DNA of 64,000 nucleotides from Closterium sp. Naga37s-1 (GCA_947471745.1 CANJKZ010000396.1:813501-877500), one strand, 5' to 3'. Positions 25,383 through 36,778 are shown, numbered from the stretch's first letter. The notes: a model not told the origin generated them from the letters alone. Numbers and translations: made by a program.

Positions 25383-26670
25383 TTACGGAGCACGTACAGA
25401 TCGCCACACGCTGCCGTCCAGGGGTGAAGGTGTCAACCCCCGCATCCTGGAGGACAGCTGTGCTCACCAAGTTCGTAGAGAACGAGGGGAGGTGGAGACC
25501 TGATAGTGACCCAGACGGAACCGCCAGATAGGGCAGAACAGTGGAGGAATGTGCAAGGACTGGGCCCCCAGAGGGGTCAGCCAAAGACATAGCAACAGGT
25601 GCAGTAAGTGGTGTGACTGTGGTACTGTTGCGAAAGAAACAGCGAGAAGCACCTGAGTCAAGCGTGAAGGTGTGCAGGGCCGCAGCAGACTCAGTACCAG
25701 AGAGAGCAGACTCACCAGCACCAAGGGCAGCAGACTCACTAGCACCTAGAGCAGCAGCCTCTATATCTGGGTCTGGCGGCATACACAGGTAATAGTCACC
25801 CTCAGCACTAACAGACAATGCATACATGGCAGATAGGATAGCATCAAAGTCTAGAGCAAAGATATCAACATTCTGCCTAAGCAGCCCCCCCCAGTCGGGG
25901 AGCTCAGCCGCGTCGGGGAACTCTGCGCGGAAGGCGTCGGTAAGGCGGTAGAAGCAGCGGTGCTGAGTGTGAGACCTCCCGCATGTCTGACCTGTGCGGT
26001 CACCTGTGCGAATGACATACGGGCAGGGACCACTACCCCCAGCCGCCCCACGCTGAGCAAACCACTCACGGAGCTCCTGAGACGAAAGGGGTTGACGCTG
26101 CTGCTGCCGCTGGCCACCTCCAAGGCCTCCCCTCTGGCTGGTGCCACCCCTGCCGCCCCCACTGCCGCCGCCTCCACCCTCACTGCCGCCACTACCGCCG
26201 CCACCACCGCTGCCGCCACCACTCCCACTGCTGCCACCACCGCCGCCACCTGCCCCGCCGCCCCCACCACCACTACCTCCTCCACCGCCGCCCCCACCAC
26301 CGCCTCCACCGCCCTCACCACCGCCTCCACCTCTGCCAACCCCACCTCCCCATCCTCCCCTGCCCCTGCCGCTGCGGCGCCTCCCACTAGGGGTAGACGC
26401 AGCTCCTACCTCCTCAGCTCGAAGGTAGTCAACAGCTGCAGCAGAGGCGACTGAGGGGAGAAGGGGGGAGGGCGAACACCCCTCAAAGAAGGGGGTGCAA
26501 GGAGTGCCACGAGAAGCGTCTACATCGACTATGCTAGTCTCAGCTGCTAGGAGGTGCTTCTTGAGCAGGTCGACAGTGAGGTCGGTCGGGTCAAGTGCTA
26601 GGAGGAGGTCCCTGACTGCAGTAAGAGAGTCAGGGAGGCGGGTGACTATGAAGTAGAGCGTGATGTACAT
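25383..26670 (-). pseudogene. Copia Gag C-terminus, zinc motif and protease (truncated element)
   Basis: Continues the Gag of 26646-27149 in another frame: MYITLYFIVTRLPDS, a Gly-rich linker of over 90 residues (26120-26350, GGC/GGT-rich), SSQELREWFAQRG, a Cys/His motif CX13CX3HX4C (CPYVIRT...CGRSHTQHRC), then the pepsin-type protease core FTLDSGASRCFF and PSFSTNLVS. It ends within the pre-integrase zone at about 25383, where homology stops. Without integrase and RT it is inert. Confidence 0.8.
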
Positions 26671-27149
26671 GGGGGGGGGTTCTTGGTGAGAAACTCGGCG
26701 GGGAGCGCAGCACGGTAGCGAGTGTCACTAGTGCGGAGGTGAGTGACTAGGTCGGCTACTCTGGCAAAGGCGGTCAGGTCTGGGAACAGGTAGGGCAGGA
26801 GAAGGCGGCCTAGAGCAGCAGAGGCCGGGGAGGAGTAACGAGCGACTACAGCGTCGTACAGTGCTTTCGCTGTCTTATGCTGGCCAAAGTGGGCGCGTTC
26901 GGCTAACGGCAGGTGGTTGCGAACGGCTAGGCGAGCAGCAGCGTCACGGGTAAGCCACTGTGAGCGGGTCGCACTGTCAGCTGTGGCGTCAGGGGCAGGC
27001 GAGGCGCCAGAAGTGAGGTCAAACAGCGAGGTACCGTCCTTAGAGTCTATCAGAAGGAACAGTTGTAAATCGTCTAGCCATGCAGCGAACTCTATCGGGC
27101 GGCCCTCCGAACATTGAGAGTGGCGATAGCGAGCTAGGCAGGGGAACAT
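26646..27149 (-). pseudogene. Copia Gag N-terminal domain (truncated element)
   Basis: Frame from ATG at 27149. Shows the Gag core (IEFAAWLDDLQLFLLIDSKD, SQWLTRDAAARLAVRNHLP, YDAVVARYSSPASAALGRL) typical of this local Copia family. It runs out of frame at a C9 tract (26671-26680); the following MYITLYFIVTRLPDS belongs to the next frame. The homologous junction in the element at 37959 also sits in a C tract, of different length, so the break is probably slippage rather than a defined protein end. Confidence 0.8.
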
Positions 27150-27765
27150 GCTAGCTGTAGTGCAGCAGAGAGCGGCGCGTGGCGCGCACAGTAGGGCAGG
27201 GCGCACGGCAGGGCAGGGCGCGCACGGCAGGGCAGAGGCACGCAGGCAGGGCAGAGGCGCGCGGGCAGGGCAGAGGCGCGCGGCGGTGCGGCGCGCGGGC
27301 AGGGCAGAGGCGCATGGCAGGACAGGGCGCGCGGCAGCGCGGCGCGCAGGCAGGGCAGGCCGCGTTGCGGCGCGGCGCGCAGGCAGGGCAGGGCGCGCGA
27401 CGGCGGCGCGCTGGCAGGGCAGAGAGCGCGGCGCGACGCGCGGGCAGGGCGACGCGGCGACGCGACGCGCGGGCAGGGCAGGGCGCGCGGCGCGACGCGC
27501 GGGCAGGGCGACGCGGCAACACGACGCGAGGGCAGGGCAGGGTGCGCTGCTGCAGGTGGAGCGCGACTCAGCAGAGCGCACTGCAGCAGGTGGCGCGCAG
27601 GCAAAAAAGTGCACGCTGCAGCAGGCGGCGCAGGGCAGGGCAGGGCAGGGTAGGGCAGGGCAGGACAGGGCAGGGCAACGCGATTTCAGTGGCGCGACGG
27701 GTGGGGTAACGCTACTCGGTGGGCCCTAAGAAATCGGTCCTAGGCTAGGACCTGCTCTGAAACCA

Positions 27766-27897
27766 TGTCAGAATAATGAACAGGGATAAATGAACTAGCA
27801 GCAGGATGGGTACAAGTAGGAAACCCTAATTTGTGTTGTACCCTATATGGGCTACCCCACTACAGCCTACACAACAAGCAGCGCATATAGTTTGACA
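27766..27897 (-). repeat. 5' LTR (132 bp) of the truncated Copia
   Basis: TG...CA ends; contains GGGTACA...TGTACCC arms and the CCCCACTACAGCCTAC block shared with the other short LTRs of the window. Confidence 0.8.
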
Positions 27898-27937
27898 CAG
27901 AAATGTATACAAAAACTGTTATTTGTTGCAGCATTAC

Positions 27938-28010
27938 GGCGCGTCAAATCCCCAAACGTACAGAATTTGGAGTATCCGCCTGGCCGGTCTTTGCGAAAGT
28001 AACCAGCCAA
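27938..28010 (+). mobile_element. Relic of a Tourist-like MITE, left end only
   Basis: GCGCGTCAAATC...TTTGCGAAAGTAACCAG aligns along about 70 bases with the left end of the intact MITE at 60395 (GGGCGTGTTAAATCGC...TTTGCGAAGGTAACCAG) and is preceded by TTA. No right end found. Confidence 0.55.
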
Positions 28011-28123
28011 GAACGGTTCATATGAGTTGTGAAAAAAATGTATGCGTTGAATCCAATGATAGGGAAGCGATTACAACTACTGACTTAATAATGAAGCCTA
28101 GCACAAATATAGCAAAAGGCTAG

Positions 28124-28446
28124 CTAGGCGGGGTCCGGGAGGTCACGAAGGTTGGGCGCTGATTCGGTGTTGCCAGAGCCCGAAGGCGACGCGAAGTACC
28201 TTTGGGAGGCGAGGTCATCAGACTGAGCCTGGTCTTCCGAAAGTTTCATTGTACGCGTATGAACTGACCCAGTAAAAAAATGGAAAAAAATCCTTACACT
28301 ACCCACCCTACCCACCCACGCTTCCCCTCGCCCCCCACCCCCACCCCCCCCTCTCCCCCGTCCCTCTCCTCCCCTTTAAGAAAGGTGGTCGATATCCAGG
28401 GTATGTCGGCGGGTCAAGCAAACCGTATAGCGAGTCGGGACTGACC
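28124..28446 (-). pseudogene. Ty3/gypsy C-terminal tail (after chromodomain)
   Basis: Directly continues the chromodomain frame at 35510: with the inserted Copia and one TGACC removed, the peptide passes from DDTWV into SPDSLYGLLDPPTYPGYRPP. A G/A-rich stretch (28324-28376 on the complement) interrupts it, and a further Ser/Asp-rich tail (LSEDQAQSDDLASQRYF) follows. Right end of the dead chromovirus on the minus strand. Confidence 0.65.
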
Positions 28447-28573
28447 TGTGAGAATAACGAGGAATGAATGCACTAGGAAACAGGTGGGTACAAGTAGGAA
28501 AAGCTAAAAGTGTTGTACCCCATATTGTCAACCCCACTACAGCCTACACAGACTATAGCATATAAGTTTGACA
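28447..28573 (-). repeat. 3' LTR (127 bp) of the 7-kb Copia
   Basis: TG...CA; preceded by TGACC. Arms GGGTACA (28486-28492) and TGTACCC (28514-28520) can pair. Confidence 0.95.
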
Positions 28574-28772
28574 CACCCCCATAGGCAAAGTGGGGGAGAA
28601 CAAGAGGTCACAAGACCAGTCAAGCAAAGCACAGTAAGCTCAGGGTGGATCACAACGTCACCACACATTCCGAGCACAAGTTCAAGGCCACAAGGCCAGT
28701 TCACATGCAAGATTATATATATAAAGGTAAACAAGCAAGTGCAGGTATAGATGGATCACAGTACAAGCAAGG

Positions 28773-31700
28773 TCAAGCAGTGAGCAAGTGAGGCCAAGTA
28801 GGCACAAGACCTAGCATCGTACAAAAGCGCTGATGATCACAAGGCGGAAGTGCCTTGGTAAAGATATCAGCAGTGTTGGCCTGAGAGGCCACGTAAGCAA
28901 GGCGCAGCTGACCACGCTGCTGCAGCTCACGAGCAAGGAAGTAGCGAAGAGCAATGTGCTTCGTTCTGTGCTCCAGTCTGTGCTCCCGACACAAGGCCAG
29001 CATGGCCTTGTTGTCTACGTACAGAACTGGAGGAGAACGAGGCGGCTCTCCTAGGTCAGTCAGCAGGTAGGTGAGCCAGCGTAGCTCCTGTGCAGCCATG
29101 GCCCCTGCGTAGATCTCAGCCTCACAGCTGGAGCCGAGAACAGAAGACGAGCGGGTAGACCGCCACGAAACAGAGCCGGAACCAAGGCTGAAGGTGTAAC
29201 CCTGTGACGACCGCTGCGTAGCCTGGTCGTCAGCCCAAGAAGCGTCTGCGTGACCTGTGAGGACCACTGAACGCCGCCCTCCAAGTACGAGCCCCATGCC
29301 CGACGTACTGCACAAGTAGCGCAACACCCTCGTCGCTGCAGCCATGTGCTCTGGTCGGTGTCTCCCAGGAGCAACATAGCGTGCCAAGATGCTAAGAGGG
29401 TATGCAAGGTCAGGTCGAGTGCAGGTCATCAGGTACATGAGGCAGCCAACAAGCTCTGGGTACGGGCCACTCGGCTCTACGGACTCATCCGAAGGCAGAG
29501 CTGAGAGCGAGTGGCGAGTAGACAGAGGAGTGGTCTGAGGCGAGGAGTACGTGAAGTCGAAGCGCTGAAGGACCTGCTGCACCATGTGTGACTGAGTCAG
29601 GGTAATGGTGCGCTGTGCTCTGTCCCGGGTGATCTGCAAGCCAAGGTAGCTGCGCAGTTCACCCAGGTCTGTGCACGTGTGTCTCTTCTGCAGCTCGGAC
29701 TTCACGTGGGCGAGTCCAGCAGTGTCAGCAGTGGCAAAGACCAAGTCGTCGACGTACACGAGGATGTAGAACGACGGCAAAGAGGTGTCGGTGCGTAGAA
29801 ACAGCGACGGGTCGGCAGTAGAAGGAGCAAACCCAAGAGCCGCAAGTGTAGTCCTCAATGTGTCGTGCCACTCACGGGGCGCCTGGCGGAGACCGTAGAC
29901 TGGCCGCCGGAGGCTCCACTGGGTACCAGGAGGAAACGACCCAGTGAAGCCAGGTGGGCGGCGCAGCCAGATCTCCTCGTGCAGGCTGCCCTGCAAGAAA
30001 GCTGTGCTGAAGTCAAGAGAGTGAAGCTCGTAGTCGCGCTGAGCGGCTATGTGCAGCAGCACCCGAAGAGTGGTCATCTTCGGGGTGGGAGAGAAGGTCT
30101 GAAAGTAGTCAACTCCCTGCCACTGACTGAAGCCTCGAGCCACGTAACGCGCCTTGAAGACAGGCGGAGAACCCGGCGGTCGCTTCACCCTGAAAATCCA
30201 CATGCCACTGACGATGTTCGCCCCAGGTGGGGGAACCTCGTCGATGTAGGTGCCTGTGGACTTCCAGGAAGCCATCTTTGCGTCCATGGCTGACTGCCAC
30301 TGTGAGGAGTAGGGACCCTCGATCGCCTCAGCGTACGATCGAGGAGTCGGGATGTCTAGCGCATTCGGGTCTCCCTCAGGTGCAATCAGCATGGACACGA
30401 GATGAGGCAAAGCAGCAGCAAAACACTGGAACTCCTCCTGCCTGTCCTCAAGGACGTCCGTGCTAAGAGCACACTCACCCCCGACGGACGGAGGACAGAC
30501 AGACTCAGACTCAGCAACAAGACTAGCAGCGTAGTCTAGACGACAGCGAGCAACAAAGTCGACAAGCTCAGCAACTAAGGCAGACGCAGCAGTGGACTCA
30601 AAGGAAGGGTCAGTGACAGCAGTAGCCAGAAGACGCGTGACAGTAGGACTGGCAGCACGAAGGGAGTCAGACTCCGGGTCAGCAAGAGCAGGAAGAGAGG
30701 ACTCTGGAGGAGACGGCAAAGGGACACGCAGTGGAGCAGTGGAAGGACGCAGCGCCATCTGGTGCGTGCCTGGGACCGCAGGAGGACGCGGGCGCGGATC
30801 ACGACGACTAGTGCGAGCAGCACGAACAGGCGACGCAGGACGAGACGCAGGCTCACGACGCTCAGCAAGACCTCCAGTAGGACCAGTGTAGGGAGAAGGA
30901 GCAGGCAGCGGGGAGGCGGGCTGTAACTGCGACTCAGACTGGACAGGCGGCGGACACTCTAAGGAAGGAGCAGGATCAGTAGAAGGCGGGAGACTAAGAA
31001 CCTGCTCAAGGAGCGGAACGAAGTACGGCCGCGGCCGCGCAGCGCCTCCAGAGCCAGCAGGGACAGCACCAGCACCCCCAGTGGCAGCACCAGCACCAGT
31101 AGCACCCCCAGCTGCAGCACCGCCAACTCCAGCACCCTCAGAAGCACCAGCGCCAGCAGCACCTCCAGCGCCAACACCCCCAGCAGCTCCAGCTCCAGCC
31201 GGACCACCGGAAGACTCAACAGCCACAGCTCCAGCACCTCCAGCAGCACCTACTCCAGCAGCACCGCCAGCTCCAGCACCGCCAGCAGCTCCAGCACAAG
31301 GAGCACCCCCAGGCCCAGCAGCTCCAGTACCTCCAGTACGAGCACCTCCGGGACTCGTGGCACCAACACCCTCAGTAGCAGCAGAACCTCCAGCTCCAGC
31401 AGCACCTCCAGCTCCAGCAGCACGGCTCCAGCACCGAGCAAATCACTCGCGCAACTCCTGTGGAGAGGGCAGCTCCCGCCGGGACGAAGCACCCGAGGGA
31501 CCTCCAGACCCAGTACCGCCAGACTCCACACGAGCAGGTCCAGCACCCTCAGGCTCCGCACCCCCAGGCTCAGCACCCCCAGACTCAGCACCCCCAGACT
31601 TAGCACCCCCAGGCTCAGCACCCCCAGACTCCGCACCCGCAAGCTCAGCACCCCTAGCAGCACCAGAGTCAACAGCTACCTCGACAGGCTCGACTGCGTC

Positions 31701-33989
31701 TACCTGAGACACACCTGAGGGGGCAGGACCCTGAGGGGGAAGGGGGTCTACCGGGGGGGGACCTGGCGCGAGGAAGAGCGGCGGCGGGGGGAGGGGCGCA
31801 GTGCGGTAGGGGAAGAGACGGTAGTAAGGAACCGACTCGTCAAACGTGACGTCCTGGGAGGACAGGACACGGCGCGAGGTGGGGTGGTAAAACTGCCAAC
31901 CAGGCGCGTCAGGGGGGAAGCCAAGGAAGACGCAGGGAACAGCACGGGGGGACAGCTTGTCCGCAGACAAGTCGCGGACAAAAGCCCGAGATCCCCAGAC
32001 ACGAAACGCAGACGCATCGCCAACCTTCCCCGTCCACCGCAGAGTAGGGGAGGTCTCCGGCAAGGAGACTCGGGGCTGAAGGTTGATCTGATGCGCCGCG
32101 TACTGAACCGCGAACGGCCACAGAAAATGGGGAGCAGCCGCATGAATCATGGACGTACGAGCGACGTCCATGACCATGCCAATGCGGCGCTCAGCAATCC
32201 CATTTTGTTGTGGGGAGGCCGGAAGCGTGAACGTCTGGCGGATGCCCTGTGCACGACAGAAGGCTCCCAGAAGGCCAGAGGAAAACTCTCCGCCTCTGTC
32301 AGAGTGCAGACGCAGAACAGGAAAGTCCGAGCCGAAACTCTCTCTGAGCTGGAGACGAGCTGCGCGGATCCAGTCGATCAACACCTCAGTGACCTCACCC
32401 TTGCTGCGCAAGGGGAAGACTGTGGTGTAACGCGAGTAGTCGTCAACGACCAGCAGGAAGTAACGCTCGTGACCCTGTCCACGGACGCGGGCGGGGCCCC
32501 ACACGTCCAGGTGAAGTGTCTGCAGCGGAGCCTCTGTCGGAGGAAACTCGGAGGAGTGAGGAGCAGCGCGCTGCTGCCCCTCGACGCAGGGAACGCAGGT
32601 AGGGGCAGGCCCCGGAGGAAGAGGAGGGAGGGACTGGGGGAGACCAGAGACAAGGACACGGGAGGCCATGCCTCGGAGACGAGGCATGGAAGGGTGACCA
32701 AGGCGGTGGTGCCAGAGGAGAGTCTAGTGAGACAGGAGACGACACGAGCAGGGGGCAGACTCAGGACCAGACCTGGACGCTGCAGCAAACACCTGACCCG
32801 ACGCAGCTACCTGACCAGACGCAGCAACCGGAGGAGACTCAGTAGTCAGTGTGTACAGGCTCGACCCTGGCTGACGGGTAAACGTGGCCAAGTGTCGGCC
32901 CGTCCGAGCACACGTGCAGTGGGTCACTCGCTGACTCGCAGGAGTGAACTGGTCAACCCCCCCATCCTGTAGATCAGCACCACTCACCAAGTTCGTAGAG
33001 AACGAGGGGAGGTAAAGACCTGACAGGGTGCCAGAAGGGGCCGCCGGACACGGTAAGACAGTGGAGAAGTGGGCAAGGACAGGACCCCCAGAGGGGTCTG
33101 CCAGGGAGACCGCAACTGGCCGACTAAGCGGCGTGAGTGTGGTGCGGTCTCGAAAGAAGGAGCGGGAAGCACCCGAGTCAAGGGTGAAGGTGTGTAAGGC
33201 CTGAGCCGACGTGGTACCTGAGAGAGCAGACTCACCAGCACCTGGGGCAGCAGACGCACCAGCACCTGGAGCAGCAGACGCACTAGCACCTAGAGCAGCA
33301 GCCTCACCAGCACCTAGAGCAGCAGTCTCAATGCCCGGGTCAGGCGGAACACACAGGTAACAGTCACCCTCATCACTAGTAGGCAATGCATACATGGCAG
33401 TGAGGATAGCATCATAGTCAAGAGTATAGATATCTACCCTCAGCCTAAGCAGCTCCACCCAGTCGGGGAGCTCAGCCGCGTCGCCAAACTCCGTACGCCA
33501 GGCGTCGCTCAGACGGGCGAAGCAGCGGGACTCTGCGTGACCAAACGTCCCGCAAGGCTGACCAGTCCGAGCACCAGTGCGAATGATGTACGGACAGCGA
33601 GCAGTACCCCGTGACCCTTCACGCTGAGCGTACCACTCACGAAGCTGCTGGGGCGGAAGGACCGTGCACGGACGACGCTGCAGCTGCACCAGGCCACTAC
33701 AAGCAGCTGCCGAACTACTCACTCCAGGACGACTCCCACTACGGCCACCCCGACAACCCCAAGTAGCGTACCACTCACGAAGCTGCTGGGGCGTGAGGGA
33801 CTCACGCGGACGTCGCTGGAGCTGCATTTGGCCACCGCCAGGAGCAGCAGGAGCAGTGGTAGCCGCAGTAGCAGCAGTAGTAGCAATAGCAGTAGTCGCA
33901 GCGCGGCCACCCCTACAACCCAAACTAGCGTACCACTCACGAAGCTGTTGGGGGGCGAGGGACTCACGCGGACGGCGCTGGAGCTGCAT
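28773..33989 (-). pseudogene. Pol polyprotein of the 7-kb Copia, two nonsense codons
   Basis: A single frame runs from 33989 to 28773 apart from TAG at 32724-32726 and TGA at 31443-31445. Order: triplicated QLQRRPxxxLxPQQLREWYA segment, zinc motif CX13CX4HX4C (CPYIIRTG...CGTFGHAESRC), protease FTLDSGASRSFF, integrase zinc HHRLGHPS, integrase core (LHLDVWGP, LHSDRGGEFSS, NGIAERRIG: D, D and E all present), a Gly/Ala/Pro-rich linker, RT with YVDDLVFA (29746-29761), and RNase H (ADASWADD, SCEAEIYAG, YVDNKAM, ADIFTKALPP). The catalytic residues are intact; only the two stops and the missing gag N-terminus disable it. It is the best-preserved RT/RNase H in the window. Confidence 0.9.
33690..33989 (-). 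repeat. Triplicated gag linker in the 7-kb Copia
   Basis: A roughly 120-170-bp segment encoding Q-RRP-PQQLREWYA plus CRGGR is present three times in a row with only small changes. Related elements carry one copy. Confidence 0.75.
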
Positions 33990-34139
33990 CTGGCCACGCC
34001 AGGAGCAGCAGTAGCAGTAGAAAGAGCAGTAGCAGCAAGAGCAGCAGTAACAGCAGTACGGGCAGGGCAGTGCTCACCAGTGGCGAGAAGGGCAGGCGTA
34101 CGACGGCGGCAATGGCGAGGCCGCTACCACTGTAGGGCG

Positions 34140-35260
34140 AGGGCTCCGCGGCTGCTCCAGGGGCGGCTGCTGCAGGGGCGGCTGCTGCAGGGGCTGCTGC
34201 TCCAGGGGCGGCTGCTCCAGGGGCGGCTGCTGTAGTGGCGGCTGCTCCAGGGGCGGCTGCTGCAGGGGCGGCTGCTCCAGGGGCGGCTGCTGCAGGGGCG
34301 GCTGCTCCAAGGGCGGCTGCTGCAGGGGCGGCTGCTCCAGGGACGGCTGCTGCAGTGGCGGCTGCTCCAGGGGCGGCTGCTCCAGGGGCGGCTGCTGCAG
34401 GGGTGGCTGCTCCAGGGGCGGCTGCTGCAGGGGTGGCTGCTCCAGGGGCGGCTACTGCAGTGGCGGCTGCTCCAGGGGCGGCTGCTTCAGGGGCGGCTGC
34501 TGCAGGGGCGGCTGCTCCAGGGGCGGCTGCTGCAGTGGCGGCTGCTCCAGGGGCGGCTGCTGCAGGGGCGGCTGCTCCAGGGGCGGCTGCTGCAGCGGCG
34601 GCTGCTCCAGGGCGCGGGTTAGGGCAGGGCGCCGCGGCGGGCAGGGGTGACGCCACGCGGGTCCCGCAGGGGCGTCGCGACGAGGCGGGGGCGACGCGCG
34701 GGTCCCGTTGAGGCGTCGCGACGAGGCAGGGGCAACGGGGCGGGGCCGCGACTGGCGACGGGGCGGGGCCGCGACTGGCGACGGGGCGGGGCCGCGACTG
34801 GCGACGGGGCGGGGCCGCGACTGGCGACAGGGCGGGGCCGCTACGGGCAGCGGGGCGGGGCCGCGAAGGGGCCGTGAAGGGAGCCGCGAGGGGGCCACGA
34901 AGGGGCCGTGAAGGGGCCGCGAAGGGGCCGTGAAGGGGCCGTGAAGGGGCCGCGAAGGGGCCGCGAAGGGGCCGCTAAGGGGCCGTGAAGGGGCCGCGAA
35001 GGGGCCGCAAAGGGGCCGATAAGGGGCCGTGAAGGGGCCGCGAAGGGGCCGCTAAGGGGCCGCGAAGGGGCCGTGAAGGGGCCGCGAAGGGGCCGCTAAG
35101 GGGCCGCGAAGGGGCCGTGAAGTGGCCGCGAAGGGGCCGCTAAGGGGCCGCGAAGGGGTCGTGAAGGGGCCGCGAAGGGGCCGCGAAGGGGCCGCTAAGG
35201 GGCCACGAAGGGGCCGCTAAGGGGCCGAGACGGGCCTTAGGAGCAGGGCAGGCCACTAAG
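34140..35260 (-). repeat. Minisatellite arrays replacing the gag N-terminus
   Basis: Three arrays follow each other: GCGGCTGCTCCAGGG/GCGGCTGCTGCAGGG 15-mers (about 34150-34610), a 23-bp unit with GGCGACGGGGCGGGG (about 34730-34850), and an 11-bp GGGGCCGCGAA unit with CGTGAA/CGCTAA variants (about 34860-35240). The 11-bp unit also fills the leader of the plus-strand Copia at 38220-38510. Long Pro/Ala frames across them are repeat artefacts. Confidence 0.85.
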
Positions 35261-35382
35261 GGGCCGCGAAAGGGTAGGGCAGGTCAGAGCGCGAGGCGCG
35301 CTTCGGGCAGGTTAGGAATTTTTTTTTTTAATGGTGGGCCCTTAGGAAGAAACGGTCCCACTAGGGAACCTGCTCTATACCA

Positions 35383-35509
35383 TGTGAGAATAACGAGGAA
35401 TGAATGCACTACGAAACAGGTGGGTACAAGTAGGAAAAGCTAAAAGTGTTGTACCCCATATTGTCAACCTCACTACAGCCTACACAGACTATAGCATATA
35501 AGTTTGACA
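35383..35509 (-). repeat. 5' LTR (127 bp) of the 7-kb Copia
   Basis: 125/127 identical to the 3' LTR; abuts the primer site and is followed by TGACC. Confidence 0.95.
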
Positions 35510-36352
35510 TGACCCACGTGTCGTCTTCGCTCGTGCGATCTGCCCATCGTAGGAGGAATTTAATGTGGCGTCTTGTCGTTGTTAGGCACACGTGATGATT
35601 CAATATCTTCCACGACTGGAGTGTCGGTTCTGCCACAGGCCGAACACTTGGCGCGAGATTGGGGCGGGCGATATCGGACGACTGAGGTGTGACGAATGGG
35701 CGCAACAAACTGACGTGGAATGCGTCGTGGATTTGCCTGTCATCGGGCAACAGTAATGTTGTCGTGACAGGTGTCACTAGTTTGAAGATACGAAAAGGCC
35801 CCATGAATTGTGAACGGTGCTTGGCTGGTTGGGGCAGCCGAAGGTTTTTCGCATCCAAGAGCTGTCCGGCATTAAGGGGTAAATCCCTTCAATGCCTATC
35901 GGTGTTGTTGGAGGCGACGGTATTCGCATTGCGAAAAAAACTCGGCTGCTTTATCGCGGTAGCTTGAAGTCCAATAGCATATTGCTGCGATCGTGGTACC
36001 GGGTTCTCGGGTGTAGTTGACGAGGGTACCATTGGATATATCCCGTAATTGAGGTAAAACGGGGACTGATTGGTCGTTGCTGAAGGTGCGTTGTTATACG
36101 CAAATTCCAGCATCGGGGTAAGACCTCCCCGACTTGGACAGGTCGGGGCAGTTGGTGCGAATCAGCTGCTTCATAGTCCGATTCGTCCGTTCTATTTTGC
36201 CAACGGTTTGCGGGTGGTAGGACAACAAAAACTGCAGGCGGGTTCCGTACTACGCCTATGTTTCCTGCAATATTTTTGGCGTAAATTTCGGGTCTCTAAC
36301 GCTGATGATCGCTGAAGGTAACCCGTGTCGGTGTACGACGGTGGAGATGAAC
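35510..36352 (-). pseudogene. Ty3/gypsy integrase C-terminus and chromodomain
   Basis: Minus-strand frames show the end of a gypsy integrase (LEFAYNNAPSATTNQSPFYL near 36100; HRHGLPSAIISVRDPKFT near 36290-36350) and, at 35520-35858, a GPFRIFKLVTP...YxLxLP block followed by a chromodomain-like HIKFLLRWADRTSEDDTWV. Chromodomains mark Ty3/gypsy chromoviruses. Integrase pieces are in different frames. The chromodomain is cut by the 7-kb Copia at 35510 and resumes at 28446. Confidence 0.8.
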
Positions 36353-36578
36353 TCGAAAAAACTCTGCAGCTCCGTGACGTTCGTCAGTGGCTTCCACTGT
36401 GAAATTGCCTTCACTTTACGAGGGTCAAACCTAACACCCTCCCCTGAAACCACTTCCCCAGGAACTATAGTCCCAAATTTAGGAAGTCACGCTTAGAGCC
36501 CTTCGTAATCAGTCGGTTCTATTGTAAGCGCCGGAACACTTCTTCAAAGTTTCGAAAAAATTCTTCCCGAGTCTTTTG
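36353..36578 (-). pseudogene. Ty3/gypsy RT end fused to integrase by deletion
   Basis: Contains the gypsy RT/RNase H connection signature GVRFDPRKVKAISQWKPLTN followed by VTELQSFFEF. At about 36352 the peptide jumps into integrase (VVHRHGLPSAI), so RNase H and the first half of integrase have been deleted. It also holds one or two stops. Confidence 0.75.
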
Positions 36579-36719
36579 TGTCAGAATCCCAACCACTAGA
36601 CCATTGGGATAAAAGGGCTTGTTTCAGTAGCGGGTCAGTGCGCCCATAACCCCCCAGGCAAACGCGCCTGTAACCCTCTCCAGGATCAATCGGGCATCCA
36701 CAGTGCAGATCTACTGACA
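36579..36719 (-). repeat. 3' LTR of the TRIM
   Basis: 141 bp, identical to the 5' LTR by eye; contains the T4 tract at 36611-36614 (minus strand). Confidence 0.95.
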
Positions 36720-36778
36720 CCCCCCCACACTGGGAGGCCCAGGACTAAGCACAGCGGCACCGGCCTACATGTGCATAC

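Larger units (their letters stand above)
25383..27897 (-). mobile_element. 5' half of a Copia element (LTR, gag, start of protease)
   Basis: A 132-bp LTR (27766-27897) and primer site TGGTTTCAGAGCAGG are followed leftward by a GC-rich leader with CGCGCGGGCAGGGCAG-type repeats, gag, and the first part of pol. Homology to the neighbouring elements stops near 25383, in the protease/pre-integrase region. Everything downstream, with the 3' LTR, is missing, and no target duplication is identifiable on the left. Confidence 0.8.
28447..35509 (-). mobile_element. Copia element (7,063 bp) nested in the gypsy chromodomain
   Basis: Two 127-bp LTRs (28447-28573, 35383-35509; two differences) are bordered by the perfect duplication TGACC (28442-28446, 35510-35514). 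Primer site variant TGGTATAGAGCAGG at 35369-35382, polypurine tract at 28574-28584. The gag-pol frame (33989-28773) has two stop codons. Gag lacks its N-terminal domain: the space where it belongs (34,000-35,300) is filled by tandem arrays of 15-, 23- and 11-bp units. Confidence 0.95.

Noticed and set aside
26671..26680. Programmed ribosomal frameshift in Copia gag
   Set aside because: The two elements need shifts in opposite directions, which points to homopolymer slippage.
33964..34656. 230-codon Pro/Ala-rich frame in the 7-kb Copia leader
   Set aside because: It is the translation of a 15-bp tandem array and is open in several frames alike.
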